This document shows, in pieces, positions 1 through 8,326 of a stretch of 64,000 nucleotides of DNA. How positions within the stretch are numbered: position 1 is the first letter of the stretch; every line of letters begins with the position of its first letter. The notes beneath the pieces are model-generated. The model worked only from the letters and a program-made list of their open reading frames with translations, ran no database searches and was not told the origin of the DNA. The stretch comes from Streptomyces sp. HNM0575 (GTDB taxonomy: Bacteria > Actinomycetota > Actinomycetes > Streptomycetales > Streptomycetaceae). The DNA is taken from assembly GCF_012726265.1 (NCBI RefSeq), contig NZ_JAASAG010000003.1, forward strand, positions 360,522 through 424,521. Reading direction: 5' to 3'. Position numbers and translations under genes: made by a program.

Positions 1-1
1 G

Positions 2-316
2 GGGGATGCGCCGGAAGCCTCGCCCATGGTGCACGACATCGTCGAAGTGACTGCCCATCACTTGCGCCCGGGGCAAGAGTTCAGCGGTCAAGCCATCGAG
101 GCGATCGCACGCAAGGCAACCATGGGCGTGGACAGCGCAACTACCGGTGCGCAGGTCCCGGCCCTGTTCACCGACTCGGATACAGCCAGCTACGCCAACA
201 GCGTCGGCGGAGGCGCCGGGAACATTCTCAGTGGCATGAAGGACGGCCCGACTGGGACTGTGATCGGTATCGCCAGCGCCGTCGGCTTGGGTCCCACTCT
301 GGGAGGTGCCGAGTGA
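2..316 (+). CDS. C-terminal part of an unrecognised protein (5' end outside window)
   Basis: The frame is open from the first bases of the window, so the true start lies upstream; the ATG at 26 is only the first one visible. About 104 residues are seen. They include a stretch rich in Ala, Thr and Gly and end in a glycine-rich segment (GGGAGNILSGM). There is no signal peptide, membrane segment or familiar motif. The stop TGA overlaps the GTG of the next gene (GTGA at 313-316), so the two are probably translated together. GC content is clearly lower than in most of the window. Function unknown. Confidence 0.6.
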   Translation, partial: GDAPEASPMVHDIVEVTAHHLRPGQEFSGQAIEAIARKATMGVDSATTGAQVPALFTDSDTASYANSVGGGAGNILSGMKDGPTGTVIGIASAVGLGPTLGGAE

Positions 317-1023
317 GCCAGGCCCCGGTGACTCCCCTCCACACGCCCATTCCCGTGTGGTTCCAGCTCCCCGAAGGGTTCATCGAAATTCCCCTCGTGG
401 AGAATCCGCAGCTACGTGCGCAACGTATGGGGGAGATGCTGGAAGCCACCTTTCCGGCAGCGCCGTTGGACGAGAAGCTCACTCTGGTCGCTGCTTCGGA
501 ACTACTCATGCAGGGATTGCTGGACGCAGGCGCCATCCATGCGTCCTCTTTCCTGTACAGGCTTGGTGACGGTGATGTCTGTAGTGGCACCGCCATCGTC
601 TTCATGGAGGACAAGAACGTCCGCCCCCTGGAGATATTCGCAGAGCGGACGCTGTATTCGGCATCCGCCGAGTACACAGATGTGCCTCTCGACAAGGGGG
701 AACTCAACCTTCCCTGTGGGACGGCGGTATTGATCGCAAGGGATGTGGCAGGGACGTCGTTGGCGTCCATCGTTCAACCGACAGAGGGCGGTGCGGCAGA
801 GGTGAATCGACAACTTGAGGTCTACATCCCCTTCCCGCACGGATTCTCACTTCTGAAGGTATGCTTCGCAACACCCGACCTGGGCGCTTGGGAAGAACTC
901 CTGCCAGCCTTTGGAAAATTCTTGACCGGGATTGCGTTCACGCCTCCCGGTCGACCGAGAACCGGTCAGAACGTGGACCGTATGTGTGCTGCTGACGACT
1001 GGGCACAGCAGGAATTCGGGTAG
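313..1023 (+). CDS. Conserved-looking hypothetical protein, 236 aa
   Basis: A GTG start overlaps the preceding stop by 4 bp, implying translational coupling. The 236-residue product is soluble: it has no hydrophobic helix or signal peptide. It has alternating short hydrophobic and charged runs typical of an alpha/beta fold, and two 'F-P' turns (IPFPHGF near residue 180). I recognise no catalytic motif. It forms a three-gene plus-strand set with the genes on either side; the next starts 13 bp downstream. Such small soluble and membrane proteins often accompany secretion or conflict systems in actinobacteria, but nothing here proves that. GC is lower than in the rest of the window. Confidence 0.7.
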   Translation: MSQAPVTPLHTPIPVWFQLPEGFIEIPLVENPQLRAQRMGEMLEATFPAAPLDEKLTLVAASELLMQGLLDAGAIHASSFLYRLGDGDVCSGTAIVFMEDKNVRPLEIFAERTLYSASAEYTDVPLDKGELNLPCGTAVLIARDVAGTSLASIVQPTEGGAAEVNRQLEVYIPFPHGFSLLKVCFATPDLGAWEELLPAFGKFLTGIAFTPPGRPRTGQNVDRMCAADDWAQQEFG

Positions 1024-1036
1024 GGAATGGTGAACC

Positions 1037-1672
1037 ATGGAGCAAGCGGAGCAAGCTCTGCTCAACAGGTTGCGTAACCGCAATTTCAGTCCCCGGCTGT
1101 CTAACGGCTGGGGGCAGGTGACCCGCAACGCCATCGAGGGTATGAGCGATGCTGATGCGACTGTTGTTGCCAGGACCTGGGGGTACGATTTCAAAACCAC
1201 TTACAACAAGGGCAACATTCTGACCTTCCTACGGCAGGACGCACCGCGGTTGGATGTCGTGGGCGGCCCGGCCCGTGACGTTGCACGCGCTGTGCCGAAG
1301 GCTCGCGAAGAGGCGGAACGGATCCGAACGCAAACCGGGTACGACGTGCTGGATCCGGACTGGTACGAGCCGGTGGAAGCCGCCGCGGGCGAGAATGTCA
1401 AAAGGCGGAACAAGCGTATCCAGGGCGCGGTCGGAATCGGAATCGTCACTGCGATCATGACAGCGTGGGCCATCGCCTCCATCGATACGCCGTCCTCGGT
1501 GCTGCTCCCGGGCGCGCTCGGCCTCGTCGGTTGGATTTGTGTTGTCACTTGGGTTTGGCAGCTTGTGGCTCTGACCAAGGTGTACGGCAACGACATAAAG
1601 CCGAAGGTCGGCTTGATCCGGCAGGTGCTCAACGTCGCTGAGGAGGAATTGCTCGGCAGCACACGCCGGTGA
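1037..1672 (+). CDS. Hypothetical membrane protein with two TM helices, 211 aa
   Basis: ATG start 13 bp after the previous stop, in the same operon. Residues 1-125 form a charged soluble domain with many Arg and Glu. Two hydrophobic helices follow at about residues 137-155 and 161-183 (start GIGIVTAIMTAWAIAS), then a charged cytoplasmic tail ending in LLGSTRR. The layout suggests a membrane-anchored partner of the two soluble proteins encoded upstream. No known family motif was recognised. The 256 bp that follow hold no gene I can support, and GC rises to the normal level soon after. Confidence 0.7.
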   Translation: MEQAEQALLNRLRNRNFSPRLSNGWGQVTRNAIEGMSDADATVVARTWGYDFKTTYNKGNILTFLRQDAPRLDVVGGPARDVARAVPKAREEAERIRTQTGYDVLDPDWYEPVEAAAGENVKRRNKRIQGAVGIGIVTAIMTAWAIASIDTPSSVLLPGALGLVGWICVVTWVWQLVALTKVYGNDIKPKVGLIRQVLNVAEEELLGSTRR

Positions 1673-1928
1673 ACTTTCTTCCGAATCGAGTCCGTGAACC
1701 TGGGCCCTGATGTGCTGCGAGCCGGTGGTTGTCACGCGACGTCGTTGGTCCTTGTACGCGGTCGGTTCCTTAACCGCCCTGGAGGGCCTGGGGTTGGGGC
1801 GAGGGGCCTCTCGTCAGCCGAGCAGGGTGCGCATGATGCAGGGTGAGGGCGGTTGGCGAGACGCCGGGTACGGGGCCGGAGGATGGGGCCGGCACGCTCG
1901 TACTAGTCGCGGGCCGTGACGCGCCGCG

Positions 1929-2375
1929 TCACACCGCCTCCGGCGCGTCGGTCAGAGCGATGACGCGGGCCGTGGCCGAGGCGGTGGCCACCGTCAGGTC
2001 GTGGGCGTCCAGGAGGGACGCCTCCAGAAAGGCCAGGTCGCCCTCACGCCGGATCACGCGTCCCCTGCCGGTCAGGCGGCCGGGGCGGGCCGGGCGCAGG
2101 AAGTTCACCTTCAGCTCCAGCGTGGACTGGAAGTCGTCGGCGCCGAGGGTGGCGAGCAGGGCGGGGCCGACGGTGTCGTAGAGCATCGCGGAGAGGAAGG
2201 CCCCGAGTACGTTGCCCACGGGGTTGGTGAAGTCCTCGGTGGCGGTGAACGCCAGCTCGATCGTGCCCAGTTCGGGGTCTGCGGCCAGGAACTCCAGGCC
2301 CAGGGTCCGCGCCGCGCGGGGCATCGGTGCGCGGCCTTCGACTCCGTCCCAGAACGGTCCCGTACGTTCGGACAC
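1929..2375 (-). CDS. PaaI-like hotdog-fold thioesterase, 148 aa
   Basis: The product has the order of a small acyl-CoA thioesterase: an N-terminal helix, a 'NPVGNVLGAFLSAMLYDT' segment corresponding to the HGG-loop/helix region of the hotdog fold, then strands with 'LKVNFLRPARPG', a signature of PaaI/DUF4442 enzymes that hydrolyse acyl- or aryl-CoA. I chose the GTG at 2375 because GAGGGAG lies just upstream of it; the frame stays open further up (to 2432) but that part is low-complexity repeat sequence. The substrate is unknown. The alpha/beta hydrolase gene upstream is on the same strand, 166 bp away. Confidence 0.8.
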   Translation of the reverse strand: MSERTGPFWDGVEGRAPMPRAARTLGLEFLAADPELGTIELAFTATEDFTNPVGNVLGAFLSAMLYDTVGPALLATLGADDFQSTLELKVNFLRPARPGRLTGRGRVIRREGDLAFLEASLLDAHDLTVATASATARVIALTDAPEAV

Positions 2376-2392
2376 GGTCTCTCCCTCTGTGT

Positions 2393-2535
2393 CGGCCTGC
2401 GGGCTCCTCGTCGGCCTGCGGGCTCCTCGCACCGCATTGTCGCCCGGCGGGAAGGCTCCGCATCCCGCTCACGGCGCTCTCAGTCGCGAGGCATCTCGGT
2501 CACGGGGCTCTCGGTCGCGGGGTTCGCGCTCACCG
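2393..2535. repeat. Direct repeats upstream of the thioesterase gene
   Basis: GTCGGCCTGCGGGCTCCTC occurs twice in tandem (19-bp unit, about 2393-2430). It is followed at about 2470-2535 by degenerate copies of a GGCTCTCGGTCGCGG-like unit. The repeats lie in the gap between the two minus-strand genes and look like slippage products. Confidence 0.6.
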
Positions 2536-2541
2536 GCCGTC

Positions 2542-3477
2542 TCAGTCGGCCGGTGAGCGGTCCGCTCCCGTGGCCGCCAGCAGGCTGTCCGCGACGACTT
2601 CCGCGCCCTCGGCGCCGAGCAGCAGCGTGTAGTGGTTGGTGCCGGGGACCTTGCGGGGCCGTATGACGGTGTCTTCGAGGCGGGCGGCCTTGAGGCGCTG
2701 CTCGTCGTAGAGGCCCTGCGGTTCGTCCATGAGGCCGCGCTCCGCCCACAAGAGTTCGCTGGGGACGGCGAGTTGGTGCACCGCCTTCGCCGTCTCCTCG
2801 CTCAGGGTGTCGGCGCCGTCGGCGCGTATGGCGTCGATGAGGCAGGAGGAGCGCAACTCCGGTTCCGTGCCCACCAGATCGCGCTGGATGTACGCCTCCG
2901 TCCACGGCTCCCAGGAGTCCGCGAACGCCGGATGGCCCTGCCAGAAGGCGCGGTAGGCGGCCCGGTCGGGGAACGTCGTCTTCAGCCGCTCCATGGCCGG
3001 ACCGATCACGGCGGTGAGCAGGTCGTCGGTCGTCATGCCCTCCGGTACGGGGAATCCGACGCCGCCGTCCACGAGGAGCAGCGAACGGAACCGCTGCGGG
3101 TGGCGCACCCCGGCCACGGCGGCCACGAACGCGCCCATCGAATGACCGGCGAGCACGACGTCGTGCAGGCCGAGCGCCTCGGTGAGCGCCGCGGCGTCGG
3201 CGGCGTGCGCGGCCATCCCGTACGGGCCGGAGACGCTGCGGCTGCCGGCCCGGCCGCGCAGGTCCGGTGCGACGAGCGTGACGCGGCCGCCGAGCCTGCG
3301 GGCGACTCCCGCCCAGGACATGGCGTTGGAGGTGATGCCGTGCAGGGCGACGATGGCGGGTGCGGGCTCCGCCCCCTGCTCGCCCTGCGTGCCCTGCCGC
3401 GTGGCGGGCCAGCGCAGCACGGTGAGGTGACCTCCCCGCACGGGCACCCGGAGTTCCTCGTAAGTGGTCGCCGGCAT
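2542..3477 (-). CDS. Alpha/beta hydrolase, 311 aa
   Basis: Alpha/beta-hydrolase fold protein, cytoplasmic. Visible motifs in order are the oxyanion-hole 'LHGITSNAMSW', 'PDLRGRAGS', the nucleophile elbow 'GHSMGA' and a C-terminal 'GTNHYTLL' that supplies the catalytic His. A cap region lies between the elbow and the C-terminal strands. The start at 3477 is preceded by AGGAGATCC, a good ribosome-binding site; the frame is open upstream to 3771 but that part is repetitive and Arg/Gly rich. The substrate (ester, lactone or epoxide) cannot be told. The gene is divergent from the site-2 protease gene across a 374-bp gap. Confidence 0.85.
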   Translation of the reverse strand: MPATTYEELRVPVRGGHLTVLRWPATRQGTQGEQGAEPAPAIVALHGITSNAMSWAGVARRLGGRVTLVAPDLRGRAGSRSVSGPYGMAAHAADAAALTEALGLHDVVLAGHSMGAFVAAVAGVRHPQRFRSLLLVDGGVGFPVPEGMTTDDLLTAVIGPAMERLKTTFPDRAAYRAFWQGHPAFADSWEPWTEAYIQRDLVGTEPELRSSCLIDAIRADGADTLSEETAKAVHQLAVPSELLWAERGLMDEPQGLYDEQRLKAARLEDTVIRPRKVPGTNHYTLLLGAEGAEVVADSLLAATGADRSPAD

Positions 3478-3851
3478 GGGCTCGGATCTCCTGTCGTGGA
3501 CGGGACTGGTGCGTACGTACGTGTACGTGGATGCGCTGGTGGACGTCGGCGGCGCTGCCGCGACCCCCGACCCCGGTGACCCCGGTGACCCTGGCGCCCC
3601 CGCGGCCTCGGTGACCCCGGGACCCCGCGACCGCGCGCGGTCCGGCGCATCGTGGCGTGGTTGCCATGGTCCGTCACGACCCCGGGTCCTGGCGATGGAG
3701 CAGTGGCACATCGGCGGGCGGCACGGTGTGTGCGGCGGGCACCCGCCCCGGGTACCGCCCCCGGGACCCACCGATGGCCCATCCGCGGTTCAAGCGTCCC
3801 CGCCGGGTGGGACGAGTTCTGCCCGGGGACGCTTCGAGCAGGGAGAGCGAC
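3478..3851. other. Gene-free divergent region, 374 bp
   Basis: Separates the alpha/beta hydrolase (minus) from the site-2 protease (plus). It holds a GTACGTAC palindrome (3513-3520) inside an alternating TACGTACGTG tract, and two adjacent copies of CCCCGGTGA (3571-3588) with further degenerate copies. No clear -10/-35 pair could be chosen. No gene seen. Confidence 0.5.
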
Positions 3852-4997
3852 GTGCGGGCGACGTTCACGCTGGGACGGATGGCCGGTGTACGGATCGGGG
3901 TCCACTGGAGCGTGGTGCTCATCTTCGCGCTGATCGCCTTCGGGCTGGCGCGGGGGCGGCTCTCCGACGCGTATCCCGGCGAGCCCGAGGCCGTCTACTG
4001 GATCGCCGGGTTCATCGCGGCGGTCGTCTTCTTCGGCTCGCTGCTCGCCCACGAACTCGCCCACGCCGTACTGGCCCGCCGCAACGGCATCGAGGTGGAC
4101 GACATCGTGCTGTGGCTGCTGGGCGGAGCCGCACGGCTGAAGTCGGAGGCGTCGAACCCGGCCGCCGAACTGCGCATCGCGGGCGTCGGACCGCTCGTGA
4201 GCCTCGCGCTGGGCGGGGTCTTCGTGCTGGGCGCGTGGCTGCTGAGCCTGGCGTCCGCGCCCGGGATCGTGGTCGAGGTGGTGGCGTGGCTCGGGGCCAT
4301 CAACGTGCTGCTCGCCGTCTTCAACTCCGTGCCCGCCGCCCCGCTCGACGGCGGACGGCTGCTGCGCGCCTTCCTGTGGTGGCGTACGGGAGACCGGCTG
4401 AAGGCCACCGCGGGGGCCACTGCGGCGGGGCGGGTCTTCGGCTGGCTGCTGGTGCTGCTGGGCGTGGTGCTGTTCCTGTACGGCGGTGAGTTCGGCGGGC
4501 TCTGGCTCGCGCTGGTCGGCTGGTTCCTGATCGCCGCGGCCACATCCGAGGGGCGCCAGGCACAGCTGCGCGGCGTGCTGTCGGGCGTGCCCGTGCGGGA
4601 CGCCATGACTCCGGGGCCCGTCACGGTCTCTCCCGGTCTCGCGGTCGCTGACGTGCTGTCAGGGCCGCCGTTCCGCTACCGGCATTCGGCGTTCCCGGTC
4701 GTACGGGACGACGGCACGCCCGTGGGGCTGCTCGCGCTGGACGACGCCAGAAAGGTGCGGCGGGAGCGCGCGGACGAGGTCACGGTGGACGAGGTGATGG
4801 TGCCGCTCCCGGAGGTCACGGTCGCGGCCTCGCAGGACCCGCTGGCGGATCTGCTGCCGCAGATGGAGTCGGGTGCGCGCAACCGCGTGCTGGTCATCGA
4901 CGGCGGCCGGCTCGCGGGCATCCTCGCGCTGTCGGACGTCAGCCGTACGGTGACGTGGCTGACGAACACCGCGCCGCAGTCCGGCGGCCGCCGCTGA
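3852..4997 (+). CDS. Site-2 protease (M50 family) with C-terminal CBS domain pair, 381 aa
   Basis: Intramembrane zinc metalloprotease of the M50 family. The zinc motif HELAH is at residues 67-71 inside a transmembrane helix, and the second metal motif, NSVPAAPLDGGR with its conserved Asp, lies about 90 residues on. Several other hydrophobic helices make up the first 230 residues. The C-terminal part (from about residue 245) is a pair of CBS domains, which in related proteases bind adenine nucleotides and tune activity. I chose the GTG at 3852 because GGGAGAG precedes it; ATGs at 3774 and 3657 in the same frame are possible but their product would be low-complexity. Substrates are probably membrane-bound anti-sigma factors or similar proteins (inference). 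Confidence 0.87.
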   Translation: MRATFTLGRMAGVRIGVHWSVVLIFALIAFGLARGRLSDAYPGEPEAVYWIAGFIAAVVFFGSLLAHELAHAVLARRNGIEVDDIVLWLLGGAARLKSEASNPAAELRIAGVGPLVSLALGGVFVLGAWLLSLASAPGIVVEVVAWLGAINVLLAVFNSVPAAPLDGGRLLRAFLWWRTGDRLKATAGATAAGRVFGWLLVLLGVVLFLYGGEFGGLWLALVGWFLIAAATSEGRQAQLRGVLSGVPVRDAMTPGPVTVSPGLAVADVLSGPPFRYRHSAFPVVRDDGTPVGLLALDDARKVRRERADEVTVDEVMVPLPEVTVAASQDPLADLLPQMESGARNRVLVIDGGRLAGILALSDVSRTVTWLTNTAPQSGGRR

Positions 4998-5476
4998 CGG
5001 CGCGAGAGCGGGAGTCCACGGGGACCCCACGGCCCGTCGGCGAGGGTTTTCCTCAAGCCTTGCTCAGATTTCCGGGCCGGTGGACGACGCCTGTGCGGAA
5101 AGAGACCTGACGGACCCTCAAGTCCGCCTCAAACGCAACCTCAATTCCGCCTCAGATTCCCGCGGGCTTTCTTAAATCGTGTTCAAGGCGAGGTAACGAT
5201 CGGGTCCATGGAGCCGAGGTTAATGGGGTGGCACGGTCAGCTATGGGCGGTTCTCCCTGTGACTCCGGTCACATCACCGCGGCTGTCGCGCCGCGCCGTC
5301 CGTGGTAAATCTTCTCGATCTCCTGCACGGTATCCCTCCTGCCGTGCAGGAGACCCGTGCCGGCGGATTGCCGGCCGGCACCTCCATTCATTCCCGGGAG
5401 AACGGGAATTCCCGGGAGAACCGGATCCGGCCCGATCCGAGCGACGCGGCCGGACGTGGAGAAAGGCACGGACGTA
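4998..5476. other. Gene-free region upstream of the amino-acid permease, 479 bp
   Basis: A comparatively AT-rich stretch (about 5045-5240) carries a series of CCTCAA-like direct repeats (separate entry). It is followed by GC-rich sequence with short inverted repeats around 5340-5410 (for example TTCCCGGGA/GAACGGGAATTCCCG). No ORF with a ribosome-binding site was found. It is probably the long promoter/leader region of the permease gene. Confidence 0.5.
5051..5155 (+). promoter_or_regulatory. Array of CCTCAA direct repeats with ~11-bp spacing
   Basis: CCTCAA or a close variant occurs at 5051, 5062 (GCTCAG), 5116, 5127, 5139 and 5150 (CCTCAG). Start-to-start distances within the two groups are 11, then 11, 12 and 11 bp, i.e. 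one helical turn. That spacing is typical of sites for OmpR/PhoB-fold regulators (PhoP, SARP), but the motif is neither a standard PHO box nor a known SARP heptamer. It lies about 320 bp upstream of the permease start. Confidence 0.5.
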
Positions 5477-6964
5477 ATGGTCTCGGTGGAAACAAGGCAA
5501 GTCGGAGAGGTCGGAGAAGCCGCAGGCGGCGGCTCCGGTGAAGAGTACGAACGCGGTCTGGGATCACGTCAGGTCCAGATGATCGCGATCGGCGGCGCCA
5601 TCGGCGTGGGACTCTTCATGGGTGCCGGCGCGAATATTGAGAAGGCCGGCCCGAGCATCGTCGTGATGTACGCGCTCGCGGGTGCCGTCGTATTCCTCAT
5701 CATGCGGGCGCTCGGCGAACTCCTCCTCTACCGCCCGGTCTCCGGAAGCTTCGCGGAATACGCCCGTGAGTTTCTCGGGCCGTTCTTCGGATTCGCGACG
5801 GGCTGGACGTACTGGCTCAACTGGGTCGTCACAGGAATGGCCGAGCTGACCGCGGCGGCGATCTATGTGCACTTCTGGTTCCCGGCGATTCCGCAGTGGG
5901 TCAGCGCGCTGGCGTTCCTCGTCGTGCTCTTCGGGGTCAACCTGATCTCGGTGAAGATATTCGGCGAGGTCGAGTTCTGGTTCTCGATGGTCAAGGTGAC
6001 GGCCATCATCGGAATGATCGTGATCGGCCTGGGCGTGCTGACCCTGGGCTTCTCGGAGGTCGGCGACACCGCGTCGCCCGCCAACCTCTACGCACACCAC
6101 GGCTTCTTCCCCAACGGCATCGGCTCCAGCCTGATGACCCTTCAGGGCGTGATGTTCGCCTACCTCGCCGTCGAACTCGTCGGCGTCACCGCGGGCGAGT
6201 CCGAGAACCCGGAGAAGACCCTTCCCAAGGCCATCAACACGCTGCCCTGGCGCATCATCTTCTTCTACGTGGGCGCGCTGCTGGTGATCCTCTCCGTGGT
6301 GAAGTGGACCGACTTCTCCGCGGGGGAGAGCCCCTTCGTGCACGCCTTCTCCGAGATGGGCATCCCGCTCGCAGCCGGCATCGTCAACTTCGTCGTACTC
6401 ACCGCTGCCCTGTCGTCGTGCAACTCCGGCATGTACTCCACGGGCCGCATGCTGCGCGACCTCGCCGCGAACAACCAGGCCCCGAAGATCTTCGGGCGGC
6501 TCAACTCCCGCAAGTCGCCCGCGTTCGGCATCACCGCCTCCGTGGCACTCATGGGCGTCGGCGTCGTACTGAACTACCTGGTGCCGGAGAAGGCCTTCGC
6601 ATACGTCACGTCGGTGGCCACCACCGCCGGTATCTGGACCTGGATGGTGATCCTCGCCAGCCACATCCGCTACCGGCTGGCGCTGCGGGCGGGCCGGCTG
6701 CACCGCTCCCCGTTCCCCGCCCCGGGCGGCGCCGTCGCGAGCACGGTCGCGCTGCTCTTCCTGTTCCTGGTGACCGGGCTCATCGCCTACGACTCCGAGG
6801 CGCGCATCTCCCTGTACGTCGGAGCCGTCTGGGCCGTGCTGCTCGGCGGCGGCTGGGTCAGGTTGCGGCAGCGCCGGACTCACGCCGGGCTTTCCCAGCC
6901 GCGGCCGGCGGAGGACGGCGCGGAGCACGGGACGGAGCCCGACGGCTCGCTCGTCTCCAAGTAG
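5477..6964 (+). CDS. Amino-acid permease, APC superfamily (AAT family), 495 aa
   Basis: Proton-coupled amino-acid importer of the cytoplasmic membrane. It has about 12 transmembrane helices. The first has the AAT signature 'MIAIGGAIGVGLFMGAG', and the helix-1/2 loop has 'GPSIVVMYALAG'; later 'GVTAGESENPEKTLPKAIN' is the conserved loop of this family. Length is normal (relatives are 450-500). GGAGAAAGG precedes the ATG at 5477. The family includes carriers for asparagine, GABA, aromatic amino acids and D-Ala/Gly/Ser; the specificity cannot be told. The gene is followed by a very strong hairpin terminator. Confidence 0.9.
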   Translation: MVSVETRQVGEVGEAAGGGSGEEYERGLGSRQVQMIAIGGAIGVGLFMGAGANIEKAGPSIVVMYALAGAVVFLIMRALGELLLYRPVSGSFAEYAREFLGPFFGFATGWTYWLNWVVTGMAELTAAAIYVHFWFPAIPQWVSALAFLVVLFGVNLISVKIFGEVEFWFSMVKVTAIIGMIVIGLGVLTLGFSEVGDTASPANLYAHHGFFPNGIGSSLMTLQGVMFAYLAVELVGVTAGESENPEKTLPKAINTLPWRIIFFYVGALLVILSVVKWTDFSAGESPFVHAFSEMGIPLAAGIVNFVVLTAALSSCNSGMYSTGRMLRDLAANNQAPKIFGRLNSRKSPAFGITASVALMGVGVVLNYLVPEKAFAYVTSVATTAGIWTWMVILASHIRYRLALRAGRLHRSPFPAPGGAVASTVALLFLFLVTGLIAYDSEARISLYVGAVWAVLLGGGWVRLRQRRTHAGLSQPRPAEDGAEHGTEPDGSLVSK

Positions 6965-7016
6965 CGGGCGACACCGCTGCGTTCACCACCGCGACGGCTT
7001 CTGCCCCCGCAATACC

Positions 7017-7060
7017 GGCCCGTGGCCGGCGGTCCCACCCCCGTCCGCCGGTCACGGGCC
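7017..7060 (+). terminator. Strong hairpin terminator after the permease gene
   Basis: A 16-bp stem with one G-T mismatch (arms 7017-7032 and 7045-7060, starting GGCCCGTGG) and a 12-nt loop lies 53 bp after the permease stop and 95 bp from the convergent DUF2238 gene. It could work for both. Confidence 0.75.
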
Positions 7061-7154
7061 TTCTCGTGCTCGTGGCGCTCATGTCCCGTGGTCATGGCGC
7101 CCAGGGTGCCCGGGGCGCGCGCGGCGCTCGTCGCGCTCGTGGCGCTCACGCCGC

Positions 7155-7907
7155 TCACCGCGTCGCGGCGGTCCGAGCCGCGGCGGCCGGTGCCGCGGCC
7201 GTCTCCCCGTCCTCGCCGAGCCGTGCCAGCTGCCGGTCGTGCACCCTGCTCAGCAGGAGCAGCGACGACGTCGCACCGACGAGCGCGAGGAACATGTCCC
7301 ACTGGGTGTCCCACGCGTCGCCCTGCGTGGCGAGGAAGTCGTCCGCCCCGGAGCCCCCGATCAACGCGGCCCACCACTCGATCAGTTCGAAGAAGGCGCT
7401 GAAGGCGAGGCAGCCGCAGACGACGAGCGGCGCCAGCCAGCGGCTGCCGCGCAGCGGCGAACGCCGGGCGAGGATCTCCCGCCACAGCACAGCGGGCACG
7501 AAGCCCTGCACGAAGTGCCCGATCCGGTCGTACGGATTGCGGGCCAGCCCGAGCCCGTCCTGGATCCAGTCGCCGAGCGGTACGCGCGCGTAGGTGTACT
7601 GGCCGCCGAGCACGAGGACGAGAGCGTGCAGGGCGAGCAGGCAGCACAGCAGCGCCGTGAGCGGGAAGCGCCGCCACGCCAGCACTGCGACCGGTATGCC
7701 GAGAAAGACCCAGAACGTCTCCATCAGCCAGGTCGCGCGGTCGTACGGGGCCAGACCCGAGACGATCAGCGCCACCGTCACCGCGGCCACGAGTGCGCCC
7801 GGCAGCGACAGCCGGAATCGGGGCGCGGCCGGGGTGCCGGTCGGGCCGCTCGGACCGTTCGGGCCGGTTGCGCCGGTGGTGGTCTGGGCTGAGCCGGTCG
7901 AGGACAT
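7155..7907 (-). CDS. DUF2238 (YjdF-like) inner-membrane protein, 250 aa
   Basis: Multi-spanning membrane protein with about six hydrophobic helices. The diagnostic central block of the DUF2238/YjdF family is present: 'NPYDRIGHFVQGFVP', then 'FELIEWW' and 'DTQWDMFLALVGA'. The first 30 residues are Ser/Thr/Gly/Pro rich. The family function is not known. The start at 7907 gives the normal family length; the frame runs upstream to 8054 as low-complexity sequence. No strong ribosome-binding site is visible, so the start is the least certain part. It is convergent with the permease gene across a terminator. Confidence 0.82.
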   Translation of the reverse strand: MSSTGSAQTTTGATGPNGPSGPTGTPAAPRFRLSLPGALVAAVTVALIVSGLAPYDRATWLMETFWVFLGIPVAVLAWRRFPLTALLCCLLALHALVLVLGGQYTYARVPLGDWIQDGLGLARNPYDRIGHFVQGFVPAVLWREILARRSPLRGSRWLAPLVVCGCLAFSAFFELIEWWAALIGGSGADDFLATQGDAWDTQWDMFLALVGATSSLLLLSRVHDRQLARLGEDGETAAAPAAAARTAATR

Positions 7908-8326
7908 CGTGGCCGTCCGGGTGTGTGGGGATGGGGTGTTGTGCCGGTGCGCTGCTGTGCGGGCGGGCGCCGCGGCGCACCGAGGACTGCGTACCGAGGG
8001 CTGCGGACGTACCGGCGGCTCCCCGGCGTTCCGGCGGCTCCGCGGCGTACCCACGGATCCGCCGGGAGGCCCGCGCTACGTGGCCATCCTCCGGAGGCTG
8101 GGCGCCCCGGGCCATGAGTATTCGTACTCAACTCACTGAGGCCTCGTCCCCGAGTGAGAGTGCCCGTCCGGAGGCTCCCGGCCGCGGCCGCTCCCGGGTT
8201 CACGAGCGGAACAAACCCGTGGCAGGGTGGCTGTCGCCGCCGGGGCGTACGCCGCTCACCGGCACCGACGGATCCGTCACCGCACCGACAGGGGCGCACA
8301 CGGCCCTCGACAGAACGAGTCACACC
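7908..8326. other. Gene-free divergent region, 419 bp
   Basis: Lies between the DUF2238 gene (minus) and a second amino-acid permease (plus). It contains the palindrome listed at 8115-8130 and an inverted repeat CTCACT/AGTGAG (8132-8137 and 8153-8158) flanking GAGGCCTC. No supported gene. Confidence 0.5.
8115..8130. promoter_or_regulatory. Perfect palindrome TGAGTA-TTCG-TACTCA
   Basis: Six-bp arms with a 4-bp centre, in a relatively AT-rich patch of the divergent promoter region. The form resembles operators of TetR-type repressors. No TetR gene is adjacent, so the regulator would act from elsewhere. As RNA it would be a UUCG-tetraloop hairpin. Confidence 0.5.

Noticed and set aside
2376..2432. 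N-terminal extension of the hotdog thioesterase
   Set aside because: It is encoded by tandem repeat sequence, and a well placed GAGGGAG supports the GTG at 2375.
5165..5230. GlnR or PHO box upstream of the permease
   Set aside because: GTAAC and GTTCA words are present but the required second half-sites and spacing do not fit.
5564..6928. 454-residue minus-strand ORF opposite the amino-acid permease
   Set aside because: Highly charged, Asp/His-rich shadow of a membrane-protein gene; no ribosome-binding site.
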